Part shown: in pieces, positions 27,209 through 36,574 of the stretch | Position numbering within the stretch: the first letter of the stretch is position 1 | Layout: each line of letters begins with the position of its first letter | Assembly: GCA_023418595.1 (NCBI GenBank) | Contig: JAEZZI010000023.1 | Coordinates: 1-59,194, forward strand | Length of the DNA stretch: 59,194 nucleotides | Source of the DNA: Pseudomonadota bacterium | GTDB taxonomy: Bacteria; Pseudomonadota; Alphaproteobacteria; Sphingomonadales; Sphingomonadaceae | Direction: 5' to 3' | Made by a program: the position numbers and the translations under genes | The notes under the pieces: generated by a model | Seen by the model: the letters and a program-made list of their open reading frames with translations, nothing else | The model's database searches: none | Told to the model about the DNA's origin: nothing

Positions 27209-28582
27209 ATGACCGACCCCACCATCCTCTGGTTCCGTCGCGACCTGCGCCTGTCGGATCAGGCTGCGCTGATCGCTGCCGCATCCGAAGGGCCGGTGGT
27301 GCCGGTCTATATCCTCGACGACGATACCCCCAAGCATCGGGCGATGGGCGGGGCGTCGCGGTGGTGGCTGCATCATAGTCTGGCCAGCCTCGATGCGGCG
27401 TTGCGTGACAAGGGATCGCGATTGATCCTGCGGCGAGGCAAGTCGGATGCGGTGTTGGCGGCGCTTGCGGATGAGGTTGGTGCAAAACGCGTCCATTGCA
27501 TCCGGCATTACGAGCCGTGGTGGCGCAACGCCGAACGCGCGGTGGCGAAAACGCTCGATCTGGTGTGCCATGACGGCAATTACCTGCTGCCGCCGGGATC
27601 GGTGACGACGGGAAGCGGCGATCCGTACAAGATCTACACCCCGTTCTGGCGCGCGCTCAAAGAGCACATGCCGCCGCCGCACCCGGCCAATCGTCCGCGC
27701 GAGATACCGGCACCATCGTCCTGGCCGAAATCGGACAGGTTGGACGATTGGAAGTTGCTTCTCACCAAGCCCGATTGGGCGACCGGGTTTGCCAGGGATT
27801 GGACGCCCGGAGAGGAGGGCGCGCGGGCGCGGGTCGATGACTTTGTCGGCGAGGCCGCAGATTATGAGGCGACGCGCAACCTGCCTTCGGTCGAGGGAAG
27901 CTCGCGCCTGTCGCCGCATCTCCATTTCGGCGAGGTGTCGCCTGCGCATGTCTGGCACCGCACGATGAATGCCTGCGGATCAGTCGATGTGTTTCTGGGC
28001 GAGCTGGGATGGCGCGATTACGCGCAGAATGTGATCCTGCAATTCCCCGATTACGGATCGAAGAACGCCCGCGACCGGTTCGACGCGCTGCCGTGGCGCG
28101 ACCTGCGCGAGGCGCGGGGTGACTTCGCGGCGTGGAAAGAAGGGCGCACCGGCTATCCCATCGTCGATGCCGGGATGCGGCAACTCTGGACCAGCGGCTG
28201 GATGCACAATCGCGTGCGGATGATCGCGGCATCGTTCCTGATCAAGCATTTGCTGATCGACTGGCGTCATGGCGAACAATGGTTCTGGGATACGCTGGTC
28301 GATGCCGACTACGGGTCGAACGCGGTCAACTGGCAATGGGTCGCCGGAACGGGTGTCGATTCGAACATGTTCAGCCGGATCATGGCGCCGCTGTCGCAGT
28401 CGGAAAAATTCGAGGCGGGCGATTATATCCGCGAATGGGTGCCGGAATTGGCGAAACTGTCGGACGACGTGATCCACGATCCCGACGACCATGGGTGTCG
28501 GCCAAAGGAGTATCCGGCCAAGATCATCGGTCACCGGGAGGCGCGGGAGCGGGCGCTGGCGGCGTATGCCAAGGTGAAGTGA
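27209..28582 (+). CDS. phrB: Deoxyribodipyrimidine photolyase
   Basis: The 457-residue protein has the N-terminal alpha/beta antenna domain (ILWFRRDLRLSDQAAL) and the C-terminal FAD domain with GELGWRDYAQN, GYPIVDAGMRQLWTSGWMHNR, FLIKHLLIDWRHGEQWFWD and ADYGSNAVNWQWVAGTGVD. These are signatures of class I CPD photolyases, including the Trp residues of the electron chain. It repairs UV-induced pyrimidine dimers using blue light. The start at 27209 (MTDPTILWF) is the family start. Confidence 0.95.
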   Translation: MTDPTILWFRRDLRLSDQAALIAAASEGPVVPVYILDDDTPKHRAMGGASRWWLHHSLASLDAALRDKGSRLILRRGKSDAVLAALADEVGAKRVHCIRHYEPWWRNAERAVAKTLDLVCHDGNYLLPPGSVTTGSGDPYKIYTPFWRALKEHMPPPHPANRPREIPAPSSWPKSDRLDDWKLLLTKPDWATGFARDWTPGEEGARARVDDFVGEAADYEATRNLPSVEGSSRLSPHLHFGEVSPAHVWHRTMNACGSVDVFLGELGWRDYAQNVILQFPDYGSKNARDRFDALPWRDLREARGDFAAWKEGRTGYPIVDAGMRQLWTSGWMHNRVRMIAASFLIKHLLIDWRHGEQWFWDTLVDADYGSNAVNWQWVAGTGVDSNMFSRIMAPLSQSEKFEAGDYIREWVPELAKLSDDVIHDPDDHGCRPKEYPAKIIGHREARERALAAYAKVK

Positions 28583-28640
28583 GAGGGCTTGCGGTCAGGC
28601 GGTTCCGGTGCATTAGGGAGCCGATGCTCACTGCTCATCA

Positions 28641-28718
28641 CCCGTTCGTTTCGAGCGAAGTCGAGAAACGCCAGCAAGCGCCTGGATCGCGTTTCTCGAC
28701 TTCGCTCGAAACGAACGG
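28641..28718. repeat. Hairpin repeat, family A copy 3
   Basis: The same arms as copy 1: the 28-bp pairing CGTTCGTTTCGAG... to its complement is perfect around a loop of about 20 bases. It ends 15 bases before the cyclopropane synthase start codon, so its hairpin would form at the very 5' end of that gene's leader. Confidence 0.9.
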
Positions 28719-28733
28719 ATTGGGCGGCGTTCG

Positions 28734-29993
28734 ATGAACATCGACCGCAGCAATCGTGGTCGCCGTGCCGTCGCGTCCCGCGGCAAGCGCGCACGGGCGA
28801 TCGATACGCTTCTCAGTCCTTTTGCTGCTCTGTTCCACAATTTCCTCGACCGGATGGACGCCGCGATCGTCGATGGCGCGATCGAGGCGAGCTTGCCCGA
28901 TGGCACCACGCGGTTGCTCGGTGGGCGGCGACCGGGGCCGCATCCGGTGGTGCACCTCCACAGCTGGCGCGCGCTCGTCAGTCTGGCGGCGGGCGGCTCG
29001 GCGGGATGGTATGAGGCATGGGCGCGCGGCGATTGGTCGTCCCCCGATCCGGTGCCGCTGTTCGAGATTTTCACGCTGAACCGCACGACGCTGGCGCTGT
29101 TGGGGCGGGCCAGCGCTGCGACACGCGTGTTCCGTCGGCTGGCGCATCGGCTGCGGCGCAACGACAAGAAGGGGTCGCGGCGCAACATCGCCTATCATTA
29201 TGATCTGGGGAACGATTTCTACCGCGAGTGGCTCGATCCGACGCTTACCTATTCGAGTGCGCTATTTTCCGGCGGGGAGCCGCTTGAGGCGGCACAGCAG
29301 GCCAAGCTCGACGCCATCCTCACGCGCACCGAGACGCGGCCCGGCGATACCATCCTGGAGATCGGCTGCGGCTGGGGATCGTTTGCCGAAACCGCGGCGC
29401 GCGGCGAACGGCGGGTGCACGCGCTGACGCTGGCCGTCGAGCAGAAGCGGTATGTCGAGGCGCGGATGGCCGCGGCGGGACTGTCGGGGGTGGCGGTCGA
29501 ACTCACCGACTACCGCGACGTCGTGGGCACCTATGATGCCGTCACCAGCATCGAAATGGTCGAGGCGGTGGGGCAGGAATACTGGCCCGCCTATCTCCGG
29601 ACCATCGCCCGCGTGCTCAAACCCGGCGGATGCGCGGCGATCCAGTATATCGCGATCGACGACGCGATTTTCGAGCATTACGCGGCGAATGTCGATTTCA
29701 TCCAGACCTATGTCTTTCCCGGCGGGCTGCTGATCTCGGAAAGCCGCTTTCGCCGGATTGCCGAGCGCTGTGGGCTGGAATGGACCGATCCGCATCATTT
29801 CGGCGCCGACTATGCGGAGACGCTCAGGCTGTGGCGCGAGGCGTTCGATGCAGCCGACCGCGAGGGGCGAATCCCCGTTGCATTCGACAACGCGTTCCGC
29901 GAGCTTTGGCGTTATTATCTGATGTATTGCGAAGGCGGGTTCAGGGGCGGCGCGATCGATGTCGCCCAGGTAACGCTGGTAAAGAAGGGGTGA
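28734..29993 (+). CDS. cfa: Cyclopropane-fatty-acyl-phospholipid synthase
   Basis: The 419-residue enzyme is recognised by NIAYHYDLGNDFYREWLDPTLTYSSALF (about 145-175), the SAM motif ILEIGCGWGSFAE (about 203-215), and the SIEMVEAVGQEYWP and GGCAAIQYIAI segments of the CFA family. It methylenates double bonds of membrane phospholipid acyl chains with SAM. Its catalytic C-terminal half is complete. The gene ends 5 bases before the lipoprotein gene, so the two are co-transcribed. Confidence 0.92.
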   Translation: MNIDRSNRGRRAVASRGKRARAIDTLLSPFAALFHNFLDRMDAAIVDGAIEASLPDGTTRLLGGRRPGPHPVVHLHSWRALVSLAAGGSAGWYEAWARGDWSSPDPVPLFEIFTLNRTTLALLGRASAATRVFRRLAHRLRRNDKKGSRRNIAYHYDLGNDFYREWLDPTLTYSSALFSGGEPLEAAQQAKLDAILTRTETRPGDTILEIGCGWGSFAETAARGERRVHALTLAVEQKRYVEARMAAAGLSGVAVELTDYRDVVGTYDAVTSIEMVEAVGQEYWPAYLRTIARVLKPGGCAAIQYIAIDDAIFEHYAANVDFIQTYVFPGGLLISESRFRRIAERCGLEWTDPHHFGADYAETLRLWREAFDAADREGRIPVAFDNAFRELWRYYLMYCEGGFRGGAIDVAQVTLVKKG

Positions 29994-29998
29994 GGGGG

Positions 29999-31219
29999 AT
30001 GATCGGACGGCTGCTGGGCGGGATCGCGGGTCTCGCGCTGTTGGCGGGATGCGCGGCGGAGACGCAGGTCGCGTCGCTGAACGGTATCCCGGTCGCGAAG
30101 GACGCGGTGGTGTCCGATGCAATGACCGTCGCGCCAAGCGATCTGGGGCGATTGCAGCAGGTCGGGGCGGAAATCCTGTTCTGGGACCAGCCGACCCGCG
30201 AGCGTAATTTCCGACAGATGGAAAAGGTCTTTCCGGGCTATGTCGTGAAAGCCGGATCGCAGGTGAAGGCATTGCCTGCTGGCACGCCGCTGCCCGTCGA
30301 TGGCGCGACGGTTGATGCCTATATGAAGGCGAACAACGTCGCCGGACTGATCGTGGTTCAGGACGGTCGGGTGCGGCTGGAACGCTATGGCCTGGGGTTC
30401 GGACGCGAGGGGCGCTGGACCAGTTTTTCGGTCGCCAAGTCATTTACCTCGACGCTGGTCGGCGCGGCGATCAAGGACGGTTTCATCAAGTCGGTCGATG
30501 AGCCGGTGACGCGCTATATCCCCGAACTGGCGGGGTCGGGCTATGACGGGGTGACGATCGCGCAGTTGCTGACGATGACGTCGGGGGTGCGCTGGAACGA
30601 AGATTATACCGACGCCAATTCGGACGTCGCGCGCATGTATGCCAAGCCCGCGCCTGCGGGGATGGATGCGACGGTCGCCTATATGCGGACGCTGCCGCGT
30701 GAGACCAGGCCGGGCGAGAAGTTCGTTTACAAGACCGGCGAGACCAATTTGATCGGCGTGCTGGTGTCGAACGCGATCGGCGACCGGTCGATCGCGACCT
30801 ATATGAGCGAAAAGATCTGGAAGCCTTATGGTTTCGAGCAGGACGCTTACTGGATGGTCGATCCGACCGGGCAGGAAGTCTCGGGCTGCTGTCTTTCGGT
30901 ATCGCTCCGCGATTACGCGCGAATGGGGCTGTTCGCATCGGAGGGCGGCGCTGGCCTTGTGCCCGATGGCTGGATCGCAGAGGCGACGCGGCCGCACGTC
31001 ACGCTGAACGCCGCCGGGTTCGGCTATGGCTATCAATGGTGGACCTATCCCGGCGGGCTGTATGGCGGGCAGGGGATTTTCGGGCAGTCGATTACTGTCG
31101 ATCCGAAGACCAAGACGGTGGTCGCGATGGTTAGCGCCTGGCCAAAGGCGACGGGTAGTGATTTGACGATGCCGCGGCTCAAGTTCGTGAGCGAGTTGAT
31201 GGCGGCTGCTGCACGCTAA
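29999..31219 (+). CDS. Beta-lactamase-related serine hydrolase, lipoprotein
   Basis: The 406-residue protein has a lipoprotein signal with lipobox LLAGCAAE (Cys near 18). The class C beta-lactamase fold follows: SFSVAKSF (SxxK, near 145), YKTGETN in the position of YxN (near 245) and a GGQGIFGQ loop near 360. This group includes esterases, peptidases and 6-aminohexanoate-oligomer hydrolases more often than true lactamases. It would act at the membrane surface in the periplasm. It follows the cfa gene after five bases. Confidence 0.85.
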   Translation: MIGRLLGGIAGLALLAGCAAETQVASLNGIPVAKDAVVSDAMTVAPSDLGRLQQVGAEILFWDQPTRERNFRQMEKVFPGYVVKAGSQVKALPAGTPLPVDGATVDAYMKANNVAGLIVVQDGRVRLERYGLGFGREGRWTSFSVAKSFTSTLVGAAIKDGFIKSVDEPVTRYIPELAGSGYDGVTIAQLLTMTSGVRWNEDYTDANSDVARMYAKPAPAGMDATVAYMRTLPRETRPGEKFVYKTGETNLIGVLVSNAIGDRSIATYMSEKIWKPYGFEQDAYWMVDPTGQEVSGCCLSVSLRDYARMGLFASEGGAGLVPDGWIAEATRPHVTLNAAGFGYGYQWWTYPGGLYGGQGIFGQSITVDPKTKTVVAMVSAWPKATGSDLTMPRLKFVSELMAAAAR

Positions 31220-31220
31220 T

Positions 31221-31344
31221 TCCTACCCCATCGGGGGAGGGGGACCGCCGAAGGCGGTGGAGGGGGCTGGCCGCGAGCGTTGTGCTGGGTGGCGTTCCCC
31301 CTCCGTCAGTGCTGCGCACTGCCACCTCCCCCGATGGGGGAGGA
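31221..31344. repeat. Long hairpin repeat, family E
   Basis: TCCTACCCCATCGGGGGAG at the left pairs with CTCCCCCGATGGGGGAGGA at the right; an inner GGGGGACCGCCGAAGGCGGTGG unit adds a second stem. It fills the gap between two convergent genes. Confidence 0.85.
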
Positions 31345-31345
31345 G

Positions 31346-32056
31346 TTAATCGACCCGTTCGAAATGGCCGGTGGTGAAATCCTCGGCCAGCAGCGCGGCG
31401 ATCCGCTCGCCGACGACCTCCGGCAGCTTCACGCTGGTCGGGTCTTCGCCGGGATAGGCACGCTCGCGCATCTTGGTGCGGGTGGCGCCGGGATCGACGA
31501 TCGCGACGCGGACCTTGTCGAGTCCGCGATGTTCCTCGGAATAGCTGGATAGCAGCGTGTCGAACGCGGCCTTGGATGCGCCATAAAGGCCCCAATAGGG
31601 GCGCGGGCTTCGGCCTACGCTGGAGGTCAGGCCGATCACGCGCCCGGCTCCGCTTTTCTTGAGCAGATCGTCGAACGACGCGATCAGCGCCGCCTGCGCA
31701 CTGACGTTCAGCGTCAGCAGCCGCGCCATTTCCTTCATGTCGATCGCGGGCACCGCCGACAACTGACCCAGCGTCGCGGCGTTCAACACCAGCATGTCGA
31801 GCTTGCCCCAGCGTTCGCCGACCGCCTGCGCCAGCCGCGCGACGCTGTCGCCGTCGATCAGGTCGAGCGGAGCGATCGTCGCGGTGCCGCCCGCCTCGTG
31901 AATGCGCTCTTCGACCTCCTCAAGCCCGGCGGCGGTGCGCGCGGTCAGCACGACATGCGCGCCGCGCGCGCCCAGCGCGATGGCAGTCGCCGCGCCGATG
32001 CCACGCGACGCGCCGGTGACGAGCGCGATTTTGTCGGTGAAGGGTTTGTCGGTCAT
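31346..32056 (-). CDS. SDR family NAD(P)-dependent oxidoreductase
   Basis: The 236-residue classical short-chain dehydrogenase has TGASRGIG (about 14-21), an NAA motif (LVLNAAT, near 92), active-site Ser near 140 (LTSSVGR) and YGASK (Tyr/Lys near 155). It resembles YciK-type SDRs of unknown substrate. It stands between two hairpin repeats, and its neighbours give no pathway. Confidence 0.88.
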   Translation of the reverse strand: MTDKPFTDKIALVTGASRGIGAATAIALGARGAHVVLTARTAAGLEEVEERIHEAGGTATIAPLDLIDGDSVARLAQAVGERWGKLDMLVLNAATLGQLSAVPAIDMKEMARLLTLNVSAQAALIASFDDLLKKSGAGRVIGLTSSVGRSPRPYWGLYGASKAAFDTLLSSYSEEHRGLDKVRVAIVDPGATRTKMRERAYPGEDPTSVKLPEVVGERIAALLAEDFTTGHFERVD

Positions 32057-32080
32057 GTTCAGTCCTGGAATATTGCCCCG

Positions 32081-32146
32081 CGCTCAGGCTGAGCCTGTCG
32101 AAGCCGGGTTTGTCTCGATACCCCTCGACAAGCTCAGGGTGAGCGC
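32081..32146. repeat. Hairpin repeat, family B copy 1
   Basis: CGCTCAGGCTGAGCCTGTCG at the left faces CGACAAGCTCAGGGTGAGCG at the right. Related copies lie at 36.5, 51.6 and 54.4 kb. Confidence 0.85.
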
Positions 32147-32162
32147 GGTCTGGAAGCTTGGC

Positions 32163-33620
32163 CTAACCCACCCGTTCTTCGAGCAGGGCGAACTGGTCGA
32201 CTTGCGTCGTTTCGTCCTGATCGGTCAGCGGGGTGGGGTAATCGCCGGTGAAACAGGCATCGCAATAGCCGGGCTCGCGGTCGGCGCGTTCGGCCTGGCC
32301 CAGTGCCTTGTACAGTCCGTCGATCGACACGAACGCCAGGCTGTCGGCATGAATGAAGTCGGTCATCCCGCCGACATCGTGCTTGGCGGCGAGCAGCTTG
32401 GCGCGCTCGGGGGTATCGACGCCGTAGAAGCAGCTGTGGCGCGTGGGCGGGGATGCGATCCGCATATGCACCTCCGCCGCGCCCGCATCGCGCATCATCT
32501 GCACGATTTTCAGGCTGGTGGTGCCGCGCACGATCGAATCGTCGACCAGAATCACGCGCTTGCCCGCGATCAGTGAGCGGTTGGCATTGTGCTTCAGCTT
32601 GACGCCCAGATGACGGACCTTGTCGCCCGGCTGGATGAAGGTGCGGCCGACATAATGCGAGCGGATGATGCCGAGTTCGAACGGAATGCCCGACGCCTGC
32701 GCGTATCCGATCGCCGCGGGCACGCCCGAATCGGGGACCGGGATGACCAGATCGGCCTCGACGGGAGATTCCATCGCGAGTTGCGCGCCGATTTCCTTGC
32801 GCACCGAATAGACCGAGCGATCCTCGGCAATCGAATCGGGGCGCGAGAAATAGACCCATTCAAAGATACAGGGCCGCGCCGGACGTTCGCCGAACGGGCG
32901 GATCGAGCGGACCTCGGTGCCCTTGACGATGACCAGTTCGCCGGGCTCCACATCGCGTTCGTAGGTCGCGCCGACGACATCGAGCGCGACCGTTTCGGAC
33001 GCGAAGATCACGCTGTCGCCCAGCTTGCCCATGACCAGCGGACGGATGCCCAGCGGATCGCGGCACGCGATCATCCCTTCGGGCGTCATTACGATCAGCG
33101 AATAGGCGCCCTCGACCCGCTTCAACGCGTCGATGAACTTGTCGAGCAGCGTCCGGTAATGCGAGGTCGCGACCAGGTGGATAATCGTTTCGGTATCGCT
33201 GGTCGACTGGAAGATCGAACCCGAACGAATGAGGTCGCGCCGCAGCCGCATCGCGTTCGAAATATTGCCGTTATGCGCGATCGAAAAACCGCCCGACGCC
33301 AGTTCGGCATAAAGCGGCTGCACGTTTCTGAGCGCGGTCTCTCCCGTCGTCGAATAGCGGACATGGCCCGCCGCGACTTCGCCGGGCAGCGCCTCGATGA
33401 TCTCGGGCCGGTCGAAATTGCCCGCGACATGGCCCATCGCGCGGTGGTTGTGAAACTGCTGGCCGTCGAAGCTGGAAATCCCGGCAGCTTCCTGTCCGCG
33501 ATGTTGCAGCGCGTGGAGGCCCAGCGCGACGAGCGCGGCGGCTCCTTCCGCGCCCGATACCCCGAATACGCCGCATTCTTCGCGGAGTTTGTCGTCGTCA
33601 TAAGGATTGGTGGTCAGCAT
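32163..33620 (-). CDS. purF: Amidophosphoribosyltransferase
   Basis: The 485-residue protein has an N-terminal glutamine amidotransferase domain with the processed nucleophile Cys16 (REECGVFG, after a 15-residue propeptide), GHVRYSTTG near 100 and HNGNISN. The PRPP-binding domain carries the VILVDDSIVRGTTSLK motif near 365. It makes phosphoribosylamine, the first step of purine synthesis. The start at 33620 matches the short propeptide of the family; an ATG 36 bases upstream is possible. Four Cys late in the chain may hold a cluster as in the Bacillus-type enzyme. Confidence 0.96.
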   Translation of the reverse strand: MLTTNPYDDDKLREECGVFGVSGAEGAAALVALGLHALQHRGQEAAGISSFDGQQFHNHRAMGHVAGNFDRPEIIEALPGEVAAGHVRYSTTGETALRNVQPLYAELASGGFSIAHNGNISNAMRLRRDLIRSGSIFQSTSDTETIIHLVATSHYRTLLDKFIDALKRVEGAYSLIVMTPEGMIACRDPLGIRPLVMGKLGDSVIFASETVALDVVGATYERDVEPGELVIVKGTEVRSIRPFGERPARPCIFEWVYFSRPDSIAEDRSVYSVRKEIGAQLAMESPVEADLVIPVPDSGVPAAIGYAQASGIPFELGIIRSHYVGRTFIQPGDKVRHLGVKLKHNANRSLIAGKRVILVDDSIVRGTTSLKIVQMMRDAGAAEVHMRIASPPTRHSCFYGVDTPERAKLLAAKHDVGGMTDFIHADSLAFVSIDGLYKALGQAERADREPGYCDACFTGDYPTPLTDQDETTQVDQFALLEERVG

Positions 33621-33700
33621 GCGGCCCAGCTTCGCGTGATCCAAGTCACCGGCCATATAGGGTGGGTTGGCCGCTTTGTCCCCCCCTTGTCACACATCGC

Positions 33701-33727
33701 TGAACCTCCCGCGGAATCGGGCGTTTT
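33701..33727 (+). promoter_or_regulatory. Candidate EcfG (general stress sigma factor) promoter
   Basis: TGAAC (33701-33705), a 16-base spacer and CGTTTT (33722-33727). The alphaproteobacterial general-stress consensus is GGAAC-N16/17-CGTT, so only the first base differs. The start site would be near 33733, shortly before the ribosome site GGAG at 33742 of the small Rho-N-like gene. Confidence 0.45.
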
Positions 33728-33752
33728 CGCAAAGCCGCAACGGAGAATGACG

Positions 33753-34001
33753 ATGGCGAAGGATCACGGACCGCAGATCAAGGACGACAAGCTCTACGAG
33801 GAACTGCGTAAACAGGGCGAATCGAAGGAAAAGGCCGCCCGCATCGCCAATGCGAAGGCGGCGGGGACGCTCGAGCACAAGGGCACGGACCTTGAGGATC
33901 GGTCAAAGAAAGAACTGTATGACGAGGCGAAGACGATCGGGATCGAGGGTCGGTCGGATATGTCGAAGGATGAACTGGTAAAGGCGATCCGTTCGCATTG
34001 A
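33753..34001 (+). CDS. Small Rho-N-domain-like protein (stress-type)
   Basis: The 82-residue, highly charged protein has an N-terminal stretch MAKDHGPQIKDDKLYEELRKQG with a KAARIANAK helix (about 10-40), then a Rho N-terminal-like segment DLEDRSKKELYDEAKTIGI..DMSKDELVKAI (about 48-80), a helical fold that binds nucleic acids in Rho. I associate this with DUF7218-type proteins of unknown role. The second of two ATGs is chosen because the GGAG site is then 7 bases away. A probable EcfG promoter lies upstream. Divergent from purF. Confidence 0.8.
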   Translation: MAKDHGPQIKDDKLYEELRKQGESKEKAARIANAKAAGTLEHKGTDLEDRSKKELYDEAKTIGIEGRSDMSKDELVKAIRSH

Positions 34002-34034
34002 ACCGCTGAATTGCGGTCCAGCAACATCGCCTTT

Positions 34035-34113
34035 CCCGTTCGTTTCGAGCGAAGTCGATAAACGCGATCGTGGCGCTCGGGTCACGTTTCTCGACTTCGC
34101 TCGAAACGGACGG
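34035..34113. repeat. Hairpin repeat, family A copy 4
   Basis: The same arms as the other family A copies with two substitutions (GATAAACG and CGGACGG). It lies between the small Rho-N-like gene and the end of the patatin-like gene. Confidence 0.88.
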
Positions 34114-34138
34114 ATTGGGGGGTGTCACGGGGTTCGGT

Positions 34139-36442
34139 TCAACCGATCTCCGCCCTTAGCGATGCGATCAGCCGGTCTGCCGTCGTCAGCCGCGGTTCCT
34201 CTTCGTCCAAAATCGCGTGGAACGCGCGGCGCTTGAACCCGGCGATGGCGCCGGGTTTCAGCGCGGCGGTATCCGGCAGGGTCGAAACCACAATGTCGAT
34301 CAGCCGGTCGGCGCCGTGCAGCCGCCCCCACAGATAATCGTTTTCGCGGTAAGCTCTGCTGAAAAATGCACCGAAATTGTTGAATTGAGTGCCCTTGAGC
34401 GTTGCCTCCGCGCCGCCCTTTCGGATGGTGTTGCAGTCGTCGGGCGAGATGCGGTCGATGCGGATGGGGTCGAACTCGTCGAGCCCTTCGCCCTGCAACA
34501 TCGGCAGGGTCGCGATGTCGAAGAACGGAAAGCCGAGATAGGCGAGCAGCATCGGTCGCCGCAATTCCTTGTCCAGCTTGCTGAGCGCGACGGACAGCGC
34601 CGCGTCGGTTTCGTCATCGAGCCGACGCAGGTTCATCGCGGCCTCCAGCCGGTCGAGCACCGGCGCAGCATCGCCGCGCATTGCATTCATTTCGGGGCGA
34701 AGCGCGCGGTAGCGATCCGATCGCTCGCATTCGAGATAGGCGGACAGCGCGTCGTAGATCGCGTCGCGCATCGGCTTCACCTCCGCCTCGCCCGCGTGCG
34801 TATCGAGTTCGGCCAGCCGGCGCGCGAGCAGCCGCAGGCGGCGGATGCGGAAGCCCAGATCGTGCGCGCGCAGAAATGCGATCGCTTCGGTGTTGCTGGA
34901 CTTGGCGGAAAATTCATGCGCGCCGCGTGCTTCGACCGCCGCCGCCACAGCCGCGCGCGTCCGGTGCCAGGCGTCCTGATCGGGCTTGCCCGCGACCGCG
35001 TTGATCGTCGTCGCGATGCGATCGACGATGCCGTCGAGTTTCAGCAGCGCATAGGCGGTGTGGCCGTAACCGGCTTTCGCCGCTGCAACATTTTGCGCGC
35101 GCCTGCGCCACGCCTCCAGCCGCTTGGGCGTGGGATAGTCTAGAAACAGCGTGTATCCGAACAGCGACTCGACCTGCGCCTCCACTTCCTCGCGGATGCG
35201 TTCCAGGATGGTCATCATCCGCTCGATCTTTTCCGAGCGGTCGGACAGCGCGTCGAGATTGTCGCGGATCGGCTGATGGCGCGGCAATTCGCTGAGCGCG
35301 CCGATGACGGTGCGAAAGAAGCCCGGCGTCTCGTCGCCATTGCTGCGCAGCGCGAAGGTCATGCCGGGCGACGGGTCGATATAGACGAACCGGCGATCGA
35401 TCTGGCGATGCGCGGGGCGTTCGCGGAGCGCCTCGATCGCCGGGCGGAAGGGGGCGTTGGCCAGCACCGATCCGTCGATGAGTGCGGCCTGTTCGGCGCG
35501 TCCTATCGCGAAATGGCGCGGCAGGATGCGGTCGAGAAACGCTTTCCGGCTCGGCCAGCGCAGTTTGCGGTCCTTGGCCACCGCGTCCAGTTCGCCGACG
35601 GTGAAGGCGGGGAACGCGCCGGGAAAGCTGGACGTCGCACGCGCCGCAAAGGCCAGCTCGGCGGGGTGGGCGAGCGTTTCGGGCGTGTCGCCATGATCGG
35701 TGAAGGACAGGACGAGGCGGTGCTCGGTCTCCACCACTTCGGGCGGCGAATTGAGCCGCAGCCGTTCGGGATGGCCGCCGAAATCGGTGACGGTGACGAA
35801 CAGGTCGAGCGGCTGGCCGTTCGGAAGCAGCCGCTTTGCCTTGGGCGCTTTTGCCATCGCGTCCAATGCATCGAGGATCATATGGAGCAGGCGCTTGCCG
35901 CCAAAGGGCGGCTCGAACCAGCGCGATCGGACGAAGCGCAGCAGCTTTGCCTGCACTTCCTCGCGCTCTTCCGGATCCACCGTGCCGTCGACGGTGATCC
36001 CTTTCTTAGCTGCCATCCAGGCAATCGGCGCGGCCCAGAATTTGGTCATGCCCGATTTCGGCGCCTGATCGGGATCGAGCAGCGCGTCGGCATCGGCATT
36101 GTCGAGCCACAGCTGCGTCAGCGGCTCCAGCGGCTGGCCGGTGGTGATCGCCTGCGCCAGGAACACGCCGTTGATCCCGCCCGCGCTCGCGCCGGCGATG
36201 ATGTCGATCAGGACGCGCAGGCGAATGCCGGTCTGATCCTCGATGTCGCGGAGCAGCGCGCGATAGACGCCCTGGCTGCCGGGTGCGGGCGGATCGCCAT
36301 CGGCAAAGGCGCGGCTGGCGGAAGCGAGACGCCAGATTTCCTTGGTGATGCCGTGCATATAGACGGCGAGGCTGATCCCGCCGTAGCAGACGAGCGCCAG
36401 CCGCAATTCCTTTTCCCGCATCGGCTGGCTTTGCCTCTCCAT
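34139..36442 (-). CDS. Large patatin-like protein
   Basis: The 767-residue protein has a patatin phospholipase domain over about 10-380: the LVCYGGISLAVYMHG glycine loop, the nucleophile elbow GASAGG (near 90) and a DGS motif near 330 that supplies the catalytic Asp. The C-terminal 380 residues are mostly helical with many Arg/Glu, ending in NNFGAFFSRAYRENDYLWGRLHGADRL, which fits patatin-related proteins with a DUF3376 region. Likely a lipid acyl hydrolase. The start at 36442 (MERQSQ) keeps the gene clear of the upstream hairpin; MREKEL at 36421 is an alternative. Confidence 0.85.
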   Translation of the reverse strand: MERQSQPMREKELRLALVCYGGISLAVYMHGITKEIWRLASASRAFADGDPPAPGSQGVYRALLRDIEDQTGIRLRVLIDIIAGASAGGINGVFLAQAITTGQPLEPLTQLWLDNADADALLDPDQAPKSGMTKFWAAPIAWMAAKKGITVDGTVDPEEREEVQAKLLRFVRSRWFEPPFGGKRLLHMILDALDAMAKAPKAKRLLPNGQPLDLFVTVTDFGGHPERLRLNSPPEVVETEHRLVLSFTDHGDTPETLAHPAELAFAARATSSFPGAFPAFTVGELDAVAKDRKLRWPSRKAFLDRILPRHFAIGRAEQAALIDGSVLANAPFRPAIEALRERPAHRQIDRRFVYIDPSPGMTFALRSNGDETPGFFRTVIGALSELPRHQPIRDNLDALSDRSEKIERMMTILERIREEVEAQVESLFGYTLFLDYPTPKRLEAWRRRAQNVAAAKAGYGHTAYALLKLDGIVDRIATTINAVAGKPDQDAWHRTRAAVAAAVEARGAHEFSAKSSNTEAIAFLRAHDLGFRIRRLRLLARRLAELDTHAGEAEVKPMRDAIYDALSAYLECERSDRYRALRPEMNAMRGDAAPVLDRLEAAMNLRRLDDETDAALSVALSKLDKELRRPMLLAYLGFPFFDIATLPMLQGEGLDEFDPIRIDRISPDDCNTIRKGGAEATLKGTQFNNFGAFFSRAYRENDYLWGRLHGADRLIDIVVSTLPDTAALKPGAIAGFKRRAFHAILDEEEPRLTTADRLIASLRAEIG

Positions 36443-36460
36443 TACCGCTTTACCCGTGCT

Positions 36461-36560
36461 CCGTTCGTGCTGAGCTTGTCGAACCACTGTCCTTTCTTGG
36501 TGCCGCAAGTCTGGTGGAACCAAGAAAGGACAGCACTTCGACAAGCTCAGTGCAAACGGG
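36461..36560. repeat. Hairpin repeat, family B copy 2
   Basis: CGTTCGTGCTGAGCTTGTCG at the left faces CGACAAGCTCAGTGCAAACG at the right, and an inner CTGTCCTTTCTTGG/CCAAGAAAGGACAG pair is a perfect 14-bp stem. It stands just upstream of the patatin-like start. Confidence 0.9.
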
Positions 36561-36574
36561 TGGGGGTAAGCCCC

